A stretch of 64,000 bases of DNA from Coffea arabica (taxonomy: Eukaryota; Streptophyta; Magnoliopsida; Gentianales; Rubiaceae). Below the pieces are notes generated by a model. It saw nothing but the letters and a program-made list of their open reading frames with translations, searched no databases and was not told where the DNA came from. Of the stretch, positions 59,386 through 64,000 are shown piece after piece. The translations under genes were made by a program, and so were the position numbers. Where the stretch lies: the NCBI RefSeq assembly GCF_036785885.1, contig NC_092320.1:12339557-12403556 (forward strand). The letters run 5' to 3'. The first letter of the stretch is position 1, and each line of letters opens with the position of its first letter.

Positions 59386-59974
59386 ATGTCGGTCTCAGAA
59401 CTCGCCTGCACCTACGCTTGTCTGGCCCTCCACGACGATGGGATCCCTGTCACTGTAACCTTTTTTGCTTTTGTTCATTCGCCATTTTTTTTGGTTTGTT
59501 TCGGAATTATTATTCTTTTTTGCTTTATATTCATTCCTAGTCCAATTTTTACAGGCAGAGAAGATTGCTACATTGGTGAAGGCTGCTAATGTGACCGTGG
59601 AATCCTACTGGCCTAGCCTCTTTGCCAAGCTCTGCGAGAAGAGGAACATCGAAGATCTTATCGTCAACGTTGGCTGTGGCGGTGGCGCTGCCGTTGCTGT
59701 TGCTGCTCCTGGTGCCGGCGCTGGTTCAGCTCCGGCCGCTGCTGCTGCCCCTGCCGCTGAGGAGAAGAAGGTACTTTTATTATACCTTTGTCTATTCCTT
59801 TTTTGTATTGTTAGTTGCCTATGAATATTTAAATTTACCAAATATGTTTACAGTATTACTTCATTTGGATAGCAAAATTTTGCGATACTAAATGGGATGA
59901 TTGCTTTTTTTTTTTTTCAGGAGGAGCCCAAGGAGGAGAGTGATGAAGATATGGGATTCAGCTTGTTTGATTAG
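59386..59974 (+). CDS. RPP1: 60S acidic ribosomal protein P1
   Basis: Three exons, 59386-59454, 59555-59770 and 59921-59974, give 112 aa with clean phase-0 junctions. The N-terminal dimerisation domain begins [19 protein letters not shown] and includes [14 protein letters not shown] and IEDLIVNVG. An Ala/Gly/Pro hinge follows. The C-terminus [13 protein letters not shown] is the universal stalk tail that recruits translation GTPases (EF1A, EF2). P1 forms dimers with P2 on uL10/P0 in the cytosolic large subunit. Length and exon pattern are normal for plants. It is a plus-strand gene in a mostly minus-strand neighbourhood. Confidence 0.97.
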
Positions 59975-62610
59975 GCGTTTGTCAATCTTATTCTCTTATA
60001 AATGTACTAGGAAGGTCTTTCAGTCCGTTGAAATTTTTGGGTATAGCATTATGTTACTAGAAGGCGTTATGATTTTCTTTTACAATGTAGTTTACTGAAT
60101 GGATAACTATGATGCAAACGTGTTCTAGATTTTTATCCATTAAGCAGTTTTGTTGCGTTTATATCTGGGGATGGTTTTCTTTGTTAAACTCGTGGTTTTA
60201 GGCAATGAAGCATGTTTGTTGCTAATTGCTTAGAGTCTTATTATGCATAAAATTCAACTTATTTCCTCCCACCAGCATGTCCTTAAAAAACTGATGCTTC
60301 TTCTTAACTTTTTATGTTATTGAGATACACTATCAAATTATGCATAATGTTGTCTTCTTTTGCTTAGACAAGTCTACCAGGTGATTCTGTCGGTTTGGTT
60401 AATTTTTAATTGTTCAGCAAACATACTAAGTTGATGCGACCACCTGACTTTTGATCTTTACAACTTTAATTTCAGTTTTGTATACTTCCCAATATCCCCT
60501 GGTTGTTGGAAACATTAGTGATTGATGGTGGTTTGGCTTGAGCTTTTAAGGGATGGGGTTTCTTGAGGATGCAGTTTGGTTTCCTTTTTTTTTTTTTTAT
60601 AATATAACTAGGGTGTTTTTTCCAGCTACGTGGAAGTTCTTGGGTGGCAACCAATGTTTAGTCAAGATCTTTTTCTTGATAAGATGCCTTCACTTACCTA
60701 ATAAAATGATTTGACTGCTGCAAACCTAAGCAACAAGGCATCATCAAGGTCTTGTGGCCCTTGAAACTTCCCTGAGTTAATTGAGATGATTAGTAGATAT
60801 GTTTTTCATTAAGAAACAATGAGATGATCTCCAGTTCGCCGCCTGTGAATGTGGCATTTATATGCAAATCCTGTGTCGTGATAATTGTGATGGATTCTCT
60901 TGAACGTTTTGTGTCATGATCCATACTTGTATCAAGTTTTTGGATCATTATTTGTGTTGTATCTCGGAAGGAAATCTGGCATGAGGTTGCAGGGTACTGC
61001 CAGATAATGTTGGTCTCTTCATGCATAGGGCCATTACTTCTTGATGGGCGATTTCTGCTGAGCATGGTGTAGGACTGCTTTATTCATTAAAAACCCTCAA
61101 GTGCTGGCTTAAGGTTTTGCTGTAGCACAGGCAAACTGTGGTTTGTTTGGAAAATTTCTTGTTCTACAGTCGTACGAGACTTTGAAGTTGCCAAACAGGA
61201 CAATAGTTGTAGTAGCCCCCAAGTTGGGAAGCATACAAGGTTTGCTAGAATTGTTGTATCCTCCGATCCTCGGGTTTTAGGGTTTTGGGTAATGTTACGA
61301 CGCAAGTGTTCCTTACTTGTTAGCAACTAGACTGGAACGAGATGGTGATTTAGATGTCCATATCGTTTGGAGAAATGGAAAGGTCCGCACGAATCTTCTT
61401 ATCTCTATAGGCCTGCCTTTGGTGAGGGGGGAACAAAATCTCAAGTGCAGAATCCTCAAATTTGGATATATGGGGAGTCTTCTTGTTGAGAGAGACAATT
61501 TCAGAATCCAATTTTAAACAAGTTTACTTGTTGGGATTATCCATGGCAGCCTTCTTCTTGTGGGTCAGTGGACAAGTGCTGAATCATATGTACCTCAAGC
61601 TACTGCCAATTTGTAGGAAAATGCAAAAATAAATCAATGTAAACGGATGTATGTAACCCATCGTTCCTTGTGTATTTCGGCCGAGGAGGCCTAATCTGTC
61701 CTTTCCATCCTTTCTAATGGTCCTTCACTAGAATACTGCACTAAGTAATTTAACACTTAGAGTGAATAACCACCGGGACTTGTTCTCCCATGGGAGGGGA
61801 GGGTTCAATTCAACCCATGGGACTTGTCCACTTGGGTAATGTGGATACCTGCATGTGTGTATATATCCCCTTCACTGCAATGTTCTGTTTGTTTTTCAAC
61901 CCATAAAATTTATGATTATCATCTACGAGTAAATCGGTAGGATCTAGCTGACGGTCATACCATCTCGAGATAGTTTTTGATTATTTTAAAAAGGATAATA
62001 CTAAAGGAAATAGTGCACTTTTCGTGTTTAATATTAGAAAAGACGATTAAAAAAAAAGTTGAAAACAGGAAAATCAAGTAAATCTTAGTACTTATTATAG
62101 GATGGATTTACGTTGACTAGAGAAGGATTAAGATGTATCTATTTTGTTATCAATCAAGGTAAACTTGTTCATGTTATTTCCACAAGAGAAATTCTAATGT
62201 CACTATAATATTTGACAATGTCAAGACTCTATATGTCAAGGCTTGAGGTTACCCTGTCCTTTTTGAAGGATAAGCAGCCACAATAAGTTTTTAGATCTCC
62301 ATAAGTTTTCCCTCTAAATTATCAAAGCAAATATGTCCACATTATTGAACAAAAGACCAATTGACAGAGAGTGACTCCCCTAGGCTGATGGAATGACAAA
62401 TAAACACATTATTGAGTCTAAGATAAAGAGTAGTAATTTCCTTAGTTCCAGAGAATAACCAATAGTTGTTTTTGACTTCCTGAATTCAAATACATGAAAA
62501 TTATTTTCCAAGAAACGACAATAATCAAAATTAGTCTGTGTATATGGATATAATCCATATGAATTCTCCACCGGAAAGAATAAACAAAAAATTGTCATAA
62601 CTCATATCGA
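59975..62610. other. P1 3' UTR and intergenic DNA
   Basis: The P1 3' UTR occupies the first few hundred bases. Beyond it, small open frames on both strands (for example 60790-61065 and 61313-61517) lack codon or family character. I see no RNA gene. A GGGTTCAATTCAACCC palindrome lies near 61802. Confidence 0.5.
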
Positions 62611-63747
62611 CTAAGGTATATGGTACAATTTAGATGGTTTCAGGTTCTTTGTAACATTGAAGTAATTCAATGTCCGAATCCACTTCTCTTGAGTCTTCAA
62701 AAGGTGAACTGCAATAGTGTCCGGCCATAGCTCGCGAGTGCACCTTGTGGGAGGCTCGGGAAAGTTGTACATAGACCATTTAGCATTGTACCTATTTTTA
62801 GCGCGATGACCATCTCTAAGCCACTCTCCAAAAACCTTATCTTCCGGCCCTTCAAGATGCTTCAATGGAATATCAGACTCCTTAATCCACTCTACAATAT
62901 CCCAAGAAACCAAATACCCCATTCCAGACATGTACTGGACAAAAGGGTCCATACTTGGGCATGGAATAACATAACCATAGTACAGGTCTTCCCTAGGCAA
63001 CGGCCTCAAAGACTCAACCAAATTTTCTAACCTAAAATACGAATCATCATCAGCTTTCATCACATAATGGTATGGTGGAAATGGTCCATCTGTGTTGTTC
63101 AGCATCTCTGGTAAGCTTGAAAAATAGGTATAGGTCTTACCCTGGTTCATATTCTCTCTGCAGTTGAGGATGATTATATCGTTGTAACGCATAATTTCTA
63201 GTGCCACGAGAACCTTTTGATCTTCCTTTGTGAGGTTGCAGAATACAAATTTCACGTCGACTTTTGCATTCTGAGGTGATTGTATGCCGTAGACTAGCCG
63301 TAGGAAGTGTCTTTTGTGGTAGTGATCAGGAAGTGTTGGGATTCCTATCAGTATTCTAACGTCATCGGTGGATGATGAATTGGACGTGGAGGATGAATTA
63401 GCTGCAAGAAATTTTTCTTCGGATGAATAATGGGGTGCGCGTGAAAATGCACATCTACCAAATCTTAAAAAACTATCGAATCTAACTTCGTTTATTGATG
63501 CTAGAATACAAAGAAAAACTATGAAGAAGAAGGAAGTTATGATGAAACGCTGGCCATTTGACGATCTGCTTGGCTTCATCGTATCGGCATGAATGGTGGA
63601 CATGGAAAGGAGATGGTGGAGAGGTGAGGATGCAGAAATGGGCATTGGAAAATGGCTTTGAAGACAGTGATTTGCGAGAGGTTTCGTCAATGTAAAGCTT
63701 TGGGTTGGCAATGTCGTGCATTTCAGTTCACAATTTGGACTTTCCAT
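62611..63747 (-). CDS. Type II membrane galactosyltransferase-like protein (GT31-like)
   Basis: An intronless frame of 378 codons. The likely start is the methionine at residue 57 (63579, MKPSRSSNGQRF), because it is followed at once by a signal anchor (FIITSFFFIVFLCILASIN). The upstream 56 residues look like leader sequence. The lumenal domain has VRILIGIPTLPDHYHKRHFLR, a DDD metal and UDP-sugar binding motif in MKADDDSYFRL (233-235) and EGPEDKVFGEWL, as in beta-1,3-galactosyltransferase-type enzymes of the Golgi. The acceptor is unknown. From memory it is closest to the Arabidopsis 'galactosyltransferase family protein' at AT5G57500. Length without the leader is 322 aa. The start is the only real doubt. 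Confidence 0.85.
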   Translation of the reverse strand: MESPNCELKCTTLPTQSFTLTKPLANHCLQSHFPMPISASSPLHHLLSMSTIHADTMKPSRSSNGQRFIITSFFFIVFLCILASINEVRFDSFLRFGRCAFSRAPHYSSEEKFLAANSSSTSNSSSTDDVRILIGIPTLPDHYHKRHFLRLVYGIQSPQNAKVDVKFVFCNLTKEDQKVLVALEIMRYNDIIILNCRENMNQGKTYTYFSSLPEMLNNTDGPFPPYHYVMKADDDSYFRLENLVESLRPLPREDLYYGYVIPCPSMDPFVQYMSGMGYLVSWDIVEWIKESDIPLKHLEGPEDKVFGEWLRDGHRAKNRYNAKWSMYNFPEPPTRCTRELWPDTIAVHLLKTQEKWIRTLNYFNVTKNLKPSKLYHIP

Positions 63748-64000
63748 CCTTGAAGGAAGGTGTATTAAAAAGAGAATTAAGAGAGTAAAAATACCATTTT
63801 GCCCAAACCATGAACACCTAACTAATAATTGATGGCGGGCTTTGTGATTTTAAACGTCAGATGGCCTGAAGAACTGACCTTTTTAACTCTATTCACTCAT
63901 CTTGAAATTAAATATGACGGTGGCTTCGCAACATAATGGTAAAGGACACACTTTTAGCTAGATGAAGATCCATAAACTCCCACAAGACAAGAGCAATTGG
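63748..64000. other. Upstream region of the galactosyltransferase-like gene
   Basis: Contains a weak TTTTAATAC TATA-like word near 63770 on the minus strand. No gene was seen before the window ends. Confidence 0.4.

Noticed and set aside
60790-61517. Several 60-90-codon open frames downstream of P1 on both strands
   Set aside because: Overlapping frames on both strands, none with domain character. A non-coding RNA cannot be excluded but has no positive support.

Overview
The window looks like nuclear DNA of a eudicot plant. The genes are intron-rich with GT-AG introns, intergenic DNA is AT-rich, and there are many non-autonomous transposons (Stowaway, Tourist/Harbinger-like, hAT-like, Mutator-like, Helitron-like, SINE, LTR). 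The proteins are plant-specific forms: a BCS1-like AAA-ATPase, YIP4, a plant VDAC, P1 and an LBD fragment. A short LTR element that keeps only gag recalls the TR-GAG class first described in coffee. An asterid such as Coffea is therefore a guess, not a demonstration.

Layout. 0.3-2.3 kb: syntaxin-6-N-domain gene (minus strand), running off the left edge. 2.4-8.3 kb: intergenic, with a hAT-like MITE and a tRNA-derived SINE that has clean target-site duplications. 8.3-10.7 kb: gag-only LTR element whose 3' LTR is reduced to its R-U5 part. 10.8-11.4 kb: unrecognised helical protein. 12.5-17.6 kb: 12-exon SET-domain lysine methyltransferase (551 aa). 17.6-28 kb: gene-poor, with a 1.7-kb Mutator-like element. 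28.6-30.1 kb: intronless AAA-ATPase. 32.4-34.3 kb: Mutator-like element with a Harbinger-like element nested inside one terminal repeat. 37.2-38.4 kb: unrecognised multi-exon gene. 39.2-42.8 kb: YIP4-type Yip1 protein, with a U6 snRNA pseudogene in its intron. 44.4-48.9 kb: VDAC porin. 50.5-52.1 kb: Helitron-like element carrying a dead carboxylesterase. 52.5-53.3 kb: degenerate RING-H2 copy. 55.9-57.6 kb: decayed LBD gene with an internal duplication. 59.4-60.0 kb: ribosomal stalk protein P1. 62.6-63.7 kb: type II membrane galactosyltransferase-like protein.

How the genes relate. They are independent housekeeping transcription units, not an operon. Two act in post-Golgi trafficking (the syntaxin-like protein and YIP4), two are tied to mitochondrial or AAA functions (VDAC and the BCS1-like ATPase), and one makes the ribosomal stalk. 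From memory, the order syntaxin - SET - AAA - YIP4 - VDAC - galactosyltransferase merges several Arabidopsis duplicate segments, so the block is probably ancient.

I found no novel defence, CRISPR-like or biosynthetic system. The most interesting items are the truncated LTR element, the nested transposons with a recoverable empty site, the Helitron-like gene capture, the LBD relic and one multi-exon gene I could not identify. Exon boundaries were set by hand from splice consensus and reading-phase continuity.
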